The notes under the pieces are model-generated. The model did no database searches and was not told the DNA's origin. It saw only the letters and a program-made list of their open reading frames with translations. Positions 34,346 through 42,957 of a stretch of DNA of 64,000 nt are shown here, one piece after another. The DNA is from Lacisediminihabitans sp046156175. GTDB lineage: Bacteria > Actinomycetota > Actinomycetes > Actinomycetales > Microbacteriaceae. Both the position numbers and the translations under genes were made by a program. Position 1 is the stretch's first letter; each line of letters starts with the position of its first letter. The DNA lies in contig NZ_JAYLVL010000002.1 in the NCBI RefSeq assembly GCF_046156175.1, positions 868,001-932,000 on the forward strand. Reading direction: 5' to 3'.

Positions 34346-35310
34346 CCTCTGCTGCCCTCGCGTCGTACTCCCTCACCGCGGTCTACTCCGCAATGGGCGT
34401 GTACCTCTTCGCCTTCATCGCCTTCACTCTCGACCTGGCGAAGCGTTCCGCCGAGTCCCCGGTGGCCGTCGTCGCGTCATCGGTGCGCGTGGGCCAGATG
34501 TCGCGCGTGGGAGGCACGGCGGTTCTGGATCGCGCCCCGGTCGCGACGGCTCCCGTTCGTCGGTCGAACCGCTTCGAGCGCGCCGCTTTCGCCCTGACCA
34601 TCCTGGCGTGGGTCCTGCACGTCGTCGGGACCGTGCTGCGCGGTGTGGCCGCCCACCGGGTGCCCTGGGCCAACATGTTCGAGTTCAGCCTCACGGCATC
34701 CGCCATCATCGTCGGTGTGTTCATCGCCGTGCAGGCGTGGCAGAACCTGCGCTTCCTCGGGGCGTACATCACCGGCTTCTCCCTCATCGTGCTCGGCTTC
34801 GGCACCGTCGGTTTCTACGTGAACGTCGTTCCGCTTCCGCCGGCGCTTCAGTCGTACTGGCTCGTGATCCACGTCTTCGTCGCGACCCTCGGCACCGCGT
34901 TCTTCGCCATCGGCGCCGGCCTCTCGCTGGTGCAGCTGATCCAGACCCGGCGCGAGGCGAAGCAGTTCTCCGGTCTCAAGTTCCTCGACACGATGCCGGA
35001 TGCCGAGAAGCTCGAGACCCTCGCCTACCGCGTGATCGTGGTCGGCTTCGTCTTCTGGACCTTCACCCTCATGGCCGGCGCGATCTGGGCCGAGCACGCC
35101 TGGGGACGCTACTGGGGCTGGGACACGAAGGAGGTCTGGACCTTCATCATCTGGACCATCTTCGCCGGCTACATTCACGCCCGGGCGACCCGCGGCTGGC
35201 GCGGCTCCCGATCCGCTTACCTCGCGATCGTCGGCTTCGCCGCGGTGATGTTCAACTTCACCATCGTGAACCTGTTCTTCAAGGGCCTGCACGCCTACAG
35301 CGGCTTGTAA
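34342..35310 (+). CDS. ccsB: Cytochrome c biogenesis protein CcsB (CcsA/ResC)
   Basis: Haem-handling membrane protein, 322 residues, about eight helices. The haem-binding WWD-type segment is WGRYWGWDTKEVWTFI near residue 255; further conserved His residues are in helices near 95, 175 and 280. GTG 34342 overlaps the resB stop. With resA, ccdA and resB it completes system II, serving cytochromes of the bc1-aa3 branch. Confidence 0.93.
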   Translation: MTSAALASYSLTAVYSAMGVYLFAFIAFTLDLAKRSAESPVAVVASSVRVGQMSRVGGTAVLDRAPVATAPVRRSNRFERAAFALTILAWVLHVVGTVLRGVAAHRVPWANMFEFSLTASAIIVGVFIAVQAWQNLRFLGAYITGFSLIVLGFGTVGFYVNVVPLPPALQSYWLVIHVFVATLGTAFFAIGAGLSLVQLIQTRREAKQFSGLKFLDTMPDAEKLETLAYRVIVVGFVFWTFTLMAGAIWAEHAWGRYWGWDTKEVWTFIIWTIFAGYIHARATRGWRGSRSAYLAIVGFAAVMFNFTIVNLFFKGLHAYSGL

Positions 35311-35327
35311 CCACGGGCGGGCCGTCG

Positions 35328-36065
35328 ATGTCACTGCTGCACATCGCGCACGTCGCGGACTGGAGTGCTGCGGCCGTCACAGGAGAGTACCGCGTGTCCA
35401 CTCGCGGTGCCTTGCTCGAACAGGTCGGCTTCATTCACGCCTCCACCTCAGCGCAGGTCGCCGGGGTGGCGGGCTTCGCCTACCGGGATGATCCGGAGGG
35501 GCTCGTCGTGTTGGTGATCGATGAGGAGGCGCTTCGTCAGGCCGACATCCCCGTGCGGTACCAGGACGGCGGGAACGGCACCCTCTTTCCCCACATCTTC
35601 GGGGCCCTCAGGTCCGAATTCGTGACAGAGGTGCGCCCGGCGGGCTTCGTCGACGGTGTGTTCCGCTGGCTGCGGGACGGCCGCGCCGAGGGCTTCGAGG
35701 GCACGATCGCCGAGACGGATGTCGCGGGCGCCGTCGCCGCGGAACACCGGCTGCTCGACCCGGCGGTGCGTCGCGACCGCGCCGCCGTCGCCAGCCTGCT
35801 CTCCCCGGAGTTCACCGAGATCGGACAGTCGGGGCGACTGTGGGGGCGCACGGAGCTCCTCGCCGCGATCGGCGAGTTCGAGTCATCCGCGGGCCTTCTC
35901 GTGACCGAGCTCGAGGCGCGTGTTCCTGCACCGGGGCTGGTGCTGCTCAGCTACGTGTCGACCGTCGGCGATTCGCGTGCCCGCCGATCGTCGTTGTGGC
36001 GGAACACGGCGGCCCGATGGCGAGTGGAATTCCACCAGGGCACCCCGCTCGGCTCTTCAATCTAG
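35328..36065 (+). CDS. DUF952 - DUF4440 fusion protein
   Basis: 245 residues with two domains. Residues 1-110 match DUF952 (LLHIAHVADWSAA, then VGFIHASTSAQV and HIFGALRSEFVTEV). Residues about 130-240 look like a DUF4440/SnoaL-type alpha+beta barrel (LLDPAVRRDRAAVASLLSPE, FTEIGQSGRLWGR). Functions of both are unknown. ATG 35328 lies 17 nt after ccsB. The two domains are usually separate proteins, so the fusion is of interest. Confidence 0.8.
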   Translation: MSLLHIAHVADWSAAAVTGEYRVSTRGALLEQVGFIHASTSAQVAGVAGFAYRDDPEGLVVLVIDEEALRQADIPVRYQDGGNGTLFPHIFGALRSEFVTEVRPAGFVDGVFRWLRDGRAEGFEGTIAETDVAGAVAAEHRLLDPAVRRDRAAVASLLSPEFTEIGQSGRLWGRTELLAAIGEFESSAGLLVTELEARVPAPGLVLLSYVSTVGDSRARRSSLWRNTAARWRVEFHQGTPLGSSI

Positions 36066-36243
36066 GGGCGCTGCCCGAGCGTGTCGGGCGATTTGTGAGA
36101 TCTCCGGAGTTGCCTGAGGTCGCCGAAGGTGGACCGCGGCACGGACGTCGTCGCCTGTGCTGGCCCCATCGGCCTGGGAGGCACACCTTGTAGGAGCGCT
36201 CAGAGTCGCAGAACAGACGCCGCTCTCGCCTACGCTGAGGCAC

Positions 36244-38061
36244 ATGAGGCGCCTTCTTCTCGTGACCGCGGTATCCGCAGCAATCGCGCTCGGGCCGATC
36301 GCAGCGGTGAGCCACGGGCCCGCACAGCCCGCACCGGACGGGGCCTCCGTCGGCATCAGTGCGGGAGTCGACGATTTCGCGTTCGACAGTTTCGACGGCG
36401 ACTACACGCTCGCTCGCGACTCTGCCGGCCGCTCCACCCTGACGACCGTCGAGACGCTGGTCGCCCGGTTTCCGGAGTCCGATCAGAACCACGGGATCCG
36501 CCGCGAGCTCATCGACGAATTCGACGGGCATCCCACCGACCTCACGGTGACAGCGGTGACCGATGAGCAGGGCCGAGCACGCGCCTACGAGACCTCCTCG
36601 AATGACGGCGTGCTGTCGCTGACCGTGGCGGACCCCGGCTACGTGTATGGGGTGCAGACCTACGTCATCAGCTACACCTCGCACAACGTGACCCGGTATT
36701 TCGCGAACACGAAGGCCGACGAGTTCTACTGGGACACCAACGGCACCGGATGGAAGCAGCCCTTCGCGAAGGTCTCGGCCGAGGTTCATCTGCCGGCGGA
36801 CCTCGAGACCCGGCTCTCGGGGCGAGCGGATGCGGCATCCGGGCTCGAGGGCACGAACGGCCCGGCAACCATGACGAAGACCGAGGACGGCTTCGCGGCA
36901 TCGGCGACCGACCTCGGGCCGGGGGAGAACCTCAGCTTTGCGATCGGCTTTGACCCCGGCACCTTCATCCCGCGAGACGACTCGTTTCTGTCGGCTCCGT
37001 GGCCGAGCCTGTCGCTTCTCGGCACGCTACTCGCACTGATCGTGGCGGCACGGGCTCTGTTCATTCGTCGGAGCCGGCTGAGGGATGCTCCCGGTCGCGG
37101 CATCATCGTGCCCGAATACCTGCCGCCGAAGGGCGCGAGCCTGCTCCTGTCTTCGCTGATCACGGCAACAACGGGGAAGTCCACGCCGGCGCAGATTCTC
37201 GCGCTCGCCGTGTCGGGCAACCTGCGAATCGTCGAGGTCGAAGCATCCGGGTTCAGCCGTAAACCGGGCTACGAGTTGGAGTTCTCGACGGCAGAGGGGG
37301 CGGATGCCGACGCCACGGAATTCCTGCACGCCATCTTCGGGGACACTCTGACCGAGGGCGAGCAGCGCAACCTCAAAAAGAACGACCAGAAGGCGGTCAA
37401 GCGGCTCGCGCTCCTGATGAAGCGAGTCACGGCGGATGCCACGACCAACGGATACCGGCGGCGACGGCCCGCCGGCCTCATCGGGCTGCTGGTGCTCGGG
37501 TCAGTGCTCGTGTCGAGTGCGGGAATCGCATTCGCCATCGCCTCCCTGGCCTCGGTGCACGGCAACCCGGTCTTATTGGCTGTCTTCGCCGCCGCCTCGG
37601 TTGTTGCCTTCGCCACCACCGTCGTACTGGTCTCGCACGTGCCGGTGGAGGCCAAAGGGGCCGAGCTGCGGGAGTATCTTGCGGGGCTGCGGGAGTACAT
37701 CTCGCTCGCGGAGGCGGACCGTCTCCGTTTTCTCCAGTCGCCGACCGGCGCCGAGCGCACTCCCGTCCGCAGCGACGATCGACGGCAGGTGGTCACGATC
37801 AACGAGAGGCTGCTGCCGTACGCGGTGCTCTTCGGGATCGAGAAGGCCTGGGCGGCCGAACTCGGTCGATATTACGAAGAGACGGGCCAGCATCCGTCGT
37901 GGTACGTCGGCACGGGCACCTTCAACGCCGCGGCCTTCGCCAGCAGCATCGGTTCGGTGTCTCTGAGCGCGTCGTCTGCCTACAGCAGCACCAGCGGCGG
38001 CTCCGGTGGTGGGGCGGTGTCCGGCGGAGGCGGCGGCGGAGGCGGAGGCGGCGGCGTATAG
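36244..38061 (+). CDS. DUF2207 domain membrane protein
   Basis: 605-residue membrane protein of the DUF2207 family. Signal-like N-terminus (RRLLLVTAVSAAIALGPIAA), an exported beta-rich domain to about residue 240, helix near 253-272, cytoplasmic segment, paired helices near 415-438 and 440-465, another cytoplasmic region, and a C-terminal tail ending in a Ser- then Gly-run (about 12 Gly in the last 20 residues). The family is widespread, unstudied, and probably envelope-associated. Confidence 0.83.
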   Translation: MRRLLLVTAVSAAIALGPIAAVSHGPAQPAPDGASVGISAGVDDFAFDSFDGDYTLARDSAGRSTLTTVETLVARFPESDQNHGIRRELIDEFDGHPTDLTVTAVTDEQGRARAYETSSNDGVLSLTVADPGYVYGVQTYVISYTSHNVTRYFANTKADEFYWDTNGTGWKQPFAKVSAEVHLPADLETRLSGRADAASGLEGTNGPATMTKTEDGFAASATDLGPGENLSFAIGFDPGTFIPRDDSFLSAPWPSLSLLGTLLALIVAARALFIRRSRLRDAPGRGIIVPEYLPPKGASLLLSSLITATTGKSTPAQILALAVSGNLRIVEVEASGFSRKPGYELEFSTAEGADADATEFLHAIFGDTLTEGEQRNLKKNDQKAVKRLALLMKRVTADATTNGYRRRRPAGLIGLLVLGSVLVSSAGIAFAIASLASVHGNPVLLAVFAAASVVAFATTVVLVSHVPVEAKGAELREYLAGLREYISLAEADRLRFLQSPTGAERTPVRSDDRRQVVTINERLLPYAVLFGIEKAWAAELGRYYEETGQHPSWYVGTGTFNAAAFASSIGSVSLSASSAYSSTSGGSGGGAVSGGGGGGGGGGGV

Positions 38062-38084
38062 TCGCCGCACGGTCGCCCTGCGTA

Positions 38085-38148
38085 TCCGAGCGTCAAATTG
38101 TCCGAGTGTCCGAGTGTCCGAGCGTCAAAGTGTCCGAGCGTCCGAGCG
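38085..38148. repeat. Eight tandem 8-bp units (TCCGAGYG / TCAAADTG)
   Basis: Eight exact 8-nt units: six TCCGAGCG or TCCGAGTG and two TCAAATTG/TCAAAGTG, at positions two and six. The order is thus a higher-order pattern within 64 bp. It lies between the convergent DUF2207 and MarR genes. Looks like slippage expansion; copy number may vary between strains. Confidence 0.85.
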
Positions 38149-38163
38149 CTCGGGCTCTGCGGC

Positions 38164-38697
38164 TCAGTCGGCCGGCGTGAGCACCGCGGCGCACGCCGCG
38201 AGATCGGCACGGAAACGGGCTCGACGCTTCTCGGGCACGGCGGCGAGCATCTGCTTCTCCACCGATCGAGCGACGGTATTCGCCGCATTGAGGCGTTGGC
38301 GGCCCTCTGCGGTGAGGGTCGTGGGCAGTGCCCTGCCCTGCGGCGCGGTGTCGGGCCTGGTGACCAGGCCGCGATCCTGGAGGCCGCGGAGCACGAGGTT
38401 CATCGACTGGCGGCTCACGAAGGCGCCCCGGGCGAGGTCGGAGCTCGACATGCCGGGGCTGCGCCCGAGCAACTCGAGGCAGGAGTGCTGCGCCGCCGAG
38501 AGGTCGAGGGGGCGCAGCGCCTCGGCCATCGTGCCGCGGAGCGCCGCTGCGGCATGACGAAGCACGTAGGTGAGCGCTTCGTCGAGCACGCCGGTCAGCG
38601 CGGCATCCGCCTCGGCCTTCTTGTGCGCGGCCTTCTTGGGCTCGGGGGCTGACTTGCCGGTCGGCTCGGACTTGGACTTCTTGCCGTGTTTCGCCAT
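38164..38697 (-). CDS. MarR family transcriptional regulator with basic N-terminal tail
   Basis: 177 residues. The MarR core lies at about 55-160: LDLSAAQHSCLELLGRS, then SDLARGAFVSRQSMNLVLRG as the recognition region and VTRPDTAPQGRALPTTL as the wing. Residues 1-40 are an unusual Lys/Ala/Pro tail (KHGKKSKSEPTGKSAPEPKK) reminiscent of non-specific DNA-binding tails. Ends next to the 8-bp tandem repeat. Targets unknown. Confidence 0.82.
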   Translation of the reverse strand: MAKHGKKSKSEPTGKSAPEPKKAAHKKAEADAALTGVLDEALTYVLRHAAAALRGTMAEALRPLDLSAAQHSCLELLGRSPGMSSSDLARGAFVSRQSMNLVLRGLQDRGLVTRPDTAPQGRALPTTLTAEGRQRLNAANTVARSVEKQMLAAVPEKRRARFRADLAACAAVLTPAD

Positions 38698-38751
38698 GTC
38701 AGTAGTGTGACACCACGGCCCGCTGACGGCTAGAGGTCGGCGGACTCCCGG

Positions 38752-39792
38752 TCAGGCCTCTTCGGCGAGGAGCTCGCGCACCCGCGGGGCCACCACGGTG
38801 CCGAAGAGCTGGATGCTCGACATCAGCTTCTCGTGGGCCAGGGTGCCGTTGGAGTACTTGAGGTCGAAACGGTCGAGACCGAGCACGCGGGCAGTCGACG
38901 CGATCTTCTGCGCGACGGTCTCCGGCGATCCGACGTAGAGCGAGCCGGTATCGGCCTCGTTCTCGAAGGACTCACGACTCATCGGGCCCCAGCCTCGCTC
39001 CTTGCCGATGCGGCTCATCATCTCCGAGTGGTGCGGCCAGAGTTCCTCGCGGGCCTGCTCGTCCGTCTCCGCGATGTGCCCGGGCGAATGCACCCCGATC
39101 TTCGGTGTCGGCAGTTCGAACTGGGCGAGGGCGCGGTGGAACAGGTCGACATAGGGGGCGAAGCGGGCGGGTTCCCCGCCGATGATCGCGAGCATGAGAT
39201 TGAAGCCGTAGCGTGCCGTGCGCACGACGGATTCGGGGCTGCCTCCCACGCCGATCCAGGCGGGGAGCAGGCCGTTCTCGACCACGGGATACACGGACTT
39301 GTCGACCACCGGAGCGCGGGTCGTTCCGGTCCAATTCACCGGGTTCTGCTGGCGAACGGCCGCGAAGAGCTCGAGCTTCTCCTCGAACAGGCGCTCGTAA
39401 TCGGCGAGGTCCAGCCCGAACAGCGGAAAGGATTCGGTGAACGAGCCGCGCCCCAGGATGACCTCGGCGCGCCCGTTCGAGATGCCGTCGAGGGTGGCGA
39501 AGCGCTGGAAGACCCGGATGGGGTCATCCGATGACAGCACGGTGACAGCGGTGCCGACATGGATGCGTTCGGTCTGGGCCGCGATCGCCGCCAGCACGAC
39601 CTCTGGCGCGGAGACGGCGAAGTCCTTGCGGTGATGTTCGCCGACGCCGATGTAGTCCAGTCCGACCCGGTCGGCGAGCACACCCTGGGCGACCAGGTTT
39701 CGCAACACCTGGGCGTACGGCACCGGCGTGCCATCCGCCTCGTTGGTGACGTCACCGAAGGTGTCGAGTCCCAGTTCCAGTTGCGTTGCCAT
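38752..39792 (-). CDS. LLM class flavin-dependent oxidoreductase
   Basis: 346-residue luciferase-like monooxygenase (TIM barrel, FMN or F420 dependent). Seen: LELGLDTFGDVT at the start, GVGEHHRKDFAVSAPEVVL near 55 (a hallmark of the group), GRAEVILGRGSFTESFPLFG near 105, and ESVVRTARYGFNLM. Substrate unknown. ATG 39792; a TATGC/GCATA palindrome lies 24-37 nt upstream. Confidence 0.87.
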   Translation of the reverse strand: MATQLELGLDTFGDVTNEADGTPVPYAQVLRNLVAQGVLADRVGLDYIGVGEHHRKDFAVSAPEVVLAAIAAQTERIHVGTAVTVLSSDDPIRVFQRFATLDGISNGRAEVILGRGSFTESFPLFGLDLADYERLFEEKLELFAAVRQQNPVNWTGTTRAPVVDKSVYPVVENGLLPAWIGVGGSPESVVRTARYGFNLMLAIIGGEPARFAPYVDLFHRALAQFELPTPKIGVHSPGHIAETDEQAREELWPHHSEMMSRIGKERGWGPMSRESFENEADTGSLYVGSPETVAQKIASTARVLGLDRFDLKYSNGTLAHEKLMSSIQLFGTVVAPRVRELLAEEA

Positions 39793-39986
39793 CAGTGTCT
39801 CTTCCCGTCAATGTGTATGCGTGTGCATAGATCGACAACGATGCAAGGGTCGCCGATATTCCGAAGCTGCCCACACTGGCACGATGACAGGGTATTCGCG
39901 CAGGGCGGTGCCTGTCGCCCCGGCTCGCGACGACGCCGGCGAGCAGACCCCGTATGGATCCCGATTGTCCGACGGCAGACCGCCCG

Positions 39987-40967
39987 TCAGGACGGGAGCA
40001 GCGCCAGACAGCGTTCCAGTCGGGCGTTCCACCACTCCACCCGGTCCGCCTCCGCCGTGTACCGGTCGAGCAGGTCCGCATCCGGCGTCACCCGGCGAAC
40101 ACTCACCAGCCCCCGCTCGGCGACGAGCGAGTCGGCGGTGATGTCCGAGGCGAGCAGGCTCACGGTCGCAAGCCCGCAGTCGTAGGCGAGTTCGGGAATC
40201 GCGGCCGCGAGGTGCGCTCCCATCGAGATGCCGACGGAGGTCTCCAGCGCGCTCGAGACGACGACGGGAAGCCGGGCGGCATCCACGATCCGCAGGGCGG
40301 CGCGAATGCCCCCGAGCGGCTGCGCCTTGATGACGAGCAGATCGGCAGCCCCGGCCTTCGCGACCTCCAGCGGATCCTCCGCCTTGCGGACGCTCTCATC
40401 GGCGGCGATCGGAAGGCCCATGTACTTAACCCTCTTGCGGATGTCGGCCAGCTCGTCCACGGTCGCACAGGGCTGCTCCACATACTCGAGATCGCTTGGC
40501 GCGAGGGCGTGGATGGCGTGCTCCGCCTCATCCACGTTCCAGCCGCCATTGGCATCCAGCCGGATGCGACCCTCCGGCCCGAGGTATTCGCGAACGGCGA
40601 CGACGCGCGCCACATCGTCGGCGAGCTGCTGCCCGGGTTCTGCGACCTTGACCTTCACCGTTCGGCACCCGGGGAAGCTGTCGAGAATCTCCCGCACGGC
40701 GGCCGGCGCAACGGCGGGAAGCGTGGCGTTCACCCGGATCTGGCTGCGGAAGAGCGCGGGTGCCTGCTGCCAGCCGAAATCGATGGCCGCGGCAAGCCAT
40801 GCGGATGCTTCGTCGTCGCCGTACTCGAGGAAGGGCGAGAACTCTGTCCACCCCGCGGGCCCTTCGAACAGCATCACCTCTCGACAGTCGATGCCGCGGA
40901 ATCGCTGACGAAGCGGCAGCGTCACGACGCGTGCGGAGGAGAGCATGTCAGGCAGCGATGGCAACAT
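39987..40967 (-). CDS. menC: o-Succinylbenzoate synthase
   Basis: Dehydrates SHCHC to o-succinylbenzoate in menaquinone synthesis. 326 residues, enolase superfamily: the TVKVKVAEPG K-x-K motif near residue 105, metal ligands in RLDANGGW, EQPC and IAADES, and KAQPLGG with the second catalytic Lys. ATG 40967 preferred over ATG 40946. Opens the men gene region, on the opposite strand to the others. Confidence 0.92.
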   Translation of the reverse strand: MLPSLPDMLSSARVVTLPLRQRFRGIDCREVMLFEGPAGWTEFSPFLEYGDDEASAWLAAAIDFGWQQAPALFRSQIRVNATLPAVAPAAVREILDSFPGCRTVKVKVAEPGQQLADDVARVVAVREYLGPEGRIRLDANGGWNVDEAEHAIHALAPSDLEYVEQPCATVDELADIRKRVKYMGLPIAADESVRKAEDPLEVAKAGAADLLVIKAQPLGGIRAALRIVDAARLPVVVSSALETSVGISMGAHLAAAIPELAYDCGLATVSLLASDITADSLVAERGLVSVRRVTPDADLLDRYTAEADRVEWWNARLERCLALLPS

Positions 40968-41117
40968 GAGCCCAGTCTGTCGCACTGCGGCTGAATGAGG
41001 CGCCTGTGAAGTGCCCGGAGGTGGGAGAACCCTCCGTGTCTGCTGTCGGGGCTTGCGCGGGCTGCCCGACTGCGGAAGCGTAGCCACCTTCCATTCGCCC
41101 CATCGAAAGGACCAATC

Positions 41118-41402
41118 ATGCTGACACTCACCGACTCCGCCTCCACCGTCGTGAAGACGATCATCGAACCCACCCCCGATGTCACGGATGCCGCGCTGCG
41201 CATCAGCGCCTCAGAGGCCGGTGCCACAGACCTCTCGCTCGCCCTCGCCACACAGGCCGAGCCGAATGACACCGTGATCGTCAGCTCCGGTGCGAAGGTC
41301 TTCGTCGAGCAGAACGCCGCGCTCGTGCTCGACGATAAGGTGCTCGACGCCCAGGTCGATGACGAGGGCGGAGTCCGCTTCTCCATCGACGTTCGGAAGT
41401 AA
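41118..41402 (+). CDS. HesB/IscA-like protein lacking the cluster-binding cysteines
   Basis: 94 residues with the A-type Fe-S carrier outline: LTDSASTVVKTIIEPTP at the start, AALRISASEAGATDLSLAL, and VFVEQNAALVLDDKVLDAQV. The whole protein has no Cys, so it cannot bind a cluster in the usual C-x(n)-C-x-C way. Such degenerate HesB-like proteins recur in actinobacteria and are unstudied. ATG 41118 follows cgaaagg. Confidence 0.8.
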   Translation: MLTLTDSASTVVKTIIEPTPDVTDAALRISASEAGATDLSLALATQAEPNDTVIVSSGAKVFVEQNAALVLDDKVLDAQVDDEGGVRFSIDVRK

Positions 41403-41445
41403 CACCGGGCGCTCCCGCCCCAGCGGGCTCGATTACCCTGAACTC

Positions 41446-41808
41446 ATGTCTCTCGACCCGGTTCAGGTCTCCGCTTCGGATCGCGCGGAGCCGGGCCCGC
41501 TGGCGGTACCGCTGCGGGCCGTGAGCTGGCGCGTCCGTCGGCTGGGCCCGATAGCCCTCGCTCTCGCGGTGCTTGCGGCGGGCCTGGAATGGGTGGCGAT
41601 CGCCACCGGAAGCGGGGGCGCCTGGGGTGCAGCCACTGTACTCGCCTGGTTCGTCATCGGCCTCTTCGCCCTGGCGCCGGTCCTCGGGATAGTGGCAGTA
41701 CTCGCCCGGCAGGGCAGGTCTCTCGGGCTCGCAGCGATCATCCTGAGCCTCCTCGCCAATCCGCTCACGCTGGTCGGTATCTTCAGCGTGCTGGGATCGA
41801 AAGCATGA
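41446..41808 (+). CDS. Small integral membrane protein
   Basis: 120 residues with three predicted helices (about 33-55, 60-82 and 90-115) and a short polar N-terminus. No recognised family. Its last codons overlap the menE start (ATGA), so it is co-translated with menE and might support a membrane-bound men step; that link is inferred from position only. Confidence 0.7.
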   Translation: MSLDPVQVSASDRAEPGPLAVPLRAVSWRVRRLGPIALALAVLAAGLEWVAIATGSGGAWGAATVLAWFVIGLFALAPVLGIVAVLARQGRSLGLAAIILSLLANPLTLVGIFSVLGSKA

Positions 41809-42947
41809 CCCGGCCACTGCGCGCCACGGCCGCGGACAATCCCGCGGCGGTGTTCGTCGCCCTGCGCGACGCGCTGGCCGGCGGGGCCGCGATCCTGCCG
41901 GGGACTCCACGCACCGGGATGCCCGACAGCGTGGACCAGCGGGTGGCGGTCGTCATCGAGACGAGCGGGTCCACCGGCGTGCCGAAGCGTGTCGCGCTCA
42001 GTGCCGACGCCCTGCTCGCGGGTGCAGCGGCATCCGAATCGTCCCTCGGCGGTCCCGGCCAGTGGATGCTCGCGCTGCCGACCCACTACATCGCCGGCAT
42101 CAATGTGCTCGTGCGCTCGCTGGCCAGCGGGTTCGCACCGGTGTATTTCGGCAGTGGGCATTTCGACGCCGCTGAGTTCGCCGCAGCCTCCCGCGCGCTG
42201 GACGCGGAGCTGCGCTTCACCTCGCTCGTGCCGGCCCAGCTCGCCCGACTGGTGGATGCGGCGGACGACGACCTCGACCTCCTCTCGACCGTGCGTCGAT
42301 TCGACCGCATCCTCGTGGGCGGCCAGGCCACGCCTCCCGCCTTGCTCGCGCGGGCCATCGAACTCGGTCTCAACGTCACGAGGACCTACGGTTCGAGCGA
42401 GACCTCCGGAGGCTGCATCTACGACGGCATCCCGATCGGCGCGGTCGAGGCGCGCATTGTCGACGGACAGGTCGAGCTCGCCGGCCCCGTGCTGGCCGAA
42501 GGCTACCTCGGCGATCCCGCCGCGACGGATGCCGCCTTCGTCAACCGCGCCGGCGAACGCTGGTACCGCACGGGCGACACCGGCGAGATCGTCGACGGAG
42601 TACTCCGGGTGACCGGGCGACTCGACAGCGTGATCATCTCCGGCGGCGAGAAAGTGTCCCTCGACGCGATCGAACGGGTGGTGCACGCGATGCCCGGGCT
42701 CGCGGATGCCGTTGCCGTGAGATCCCCGAGCGCCGAGTGGGGCGAAGTGCCCGTGATCTTCACCTCCGCGACCGCGACGCTCGCCGAGGTGAAGGCGGCG
42801 GTGGTCGCCGCCCTCGGGCGGGCATCCGCGCCGGTCGCCGTGGTGAGGGTGGAGAGCGTGCCCCAACTGCCGAACGGTAAGCCGGACCGCCGGTCCCTCA
42901 CCGCTTTCGCAGCGTCGCGGGGCGGTCGCCCCGGCCCCGGTCGGTAG
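41805..42947 (+). CDS. menE: o-Succinylbenzoate-CoA ligase
   Basis: ATP-dependent activation of o-succinylbenzoate. 380 residues, short for the ANL family (usual near 480) but normal for this lineage. AMP-binding motif ETSGSTGVPKRVAL near residue 55, TRTYGSSETSGGC near 190, WYRTGDTGEI near 250, and the C-terminal catalytic PNGKPDRRSL Lys. Overlaps the membrane gene upstream; menA follows 10 nt later. menB, the next enzyme, is not in the window. Confidence 0.92.
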   Translation: MTRPLRATAADNPAAVFVALRDALAGGAAILPGTPRTGMPDSVDQRVAVVIETSGSTGVPKRVALSADALLAGAAASESSLGGPGQWMLALPTHYIAGINVLVRSLASGFAPVYFGSGHFDAAEFAAASRALDAELRFTSLVPAQLARLVDAADDDLDLLSTVRRFDRILVGGQATPPALLARAIELGLNVTRTYGSSETSGGCIYDGIPIGAVEARIVDGQVELAGPVLAEGYLGDPAATDAAFVNRAGERWYRTGDTGEIVDGVLRVTGRLDSVIISGGEKVSLDAIERVVHAMPGLADAVAVRSPSAEWGEVPVIFTSATATLAEVKAAVVAALGRASAPVAVVRVESVPQLPNGKPDRRSLTAFAASRGGRPGPGR

Positions 42948-42957
42948 AATTCGACCC

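Noticed and set aside
38085..38148. Possible CRISPR array
   Set aside because: Units are 8 bp and contiguous without unique spacers; no cas genes in the window.
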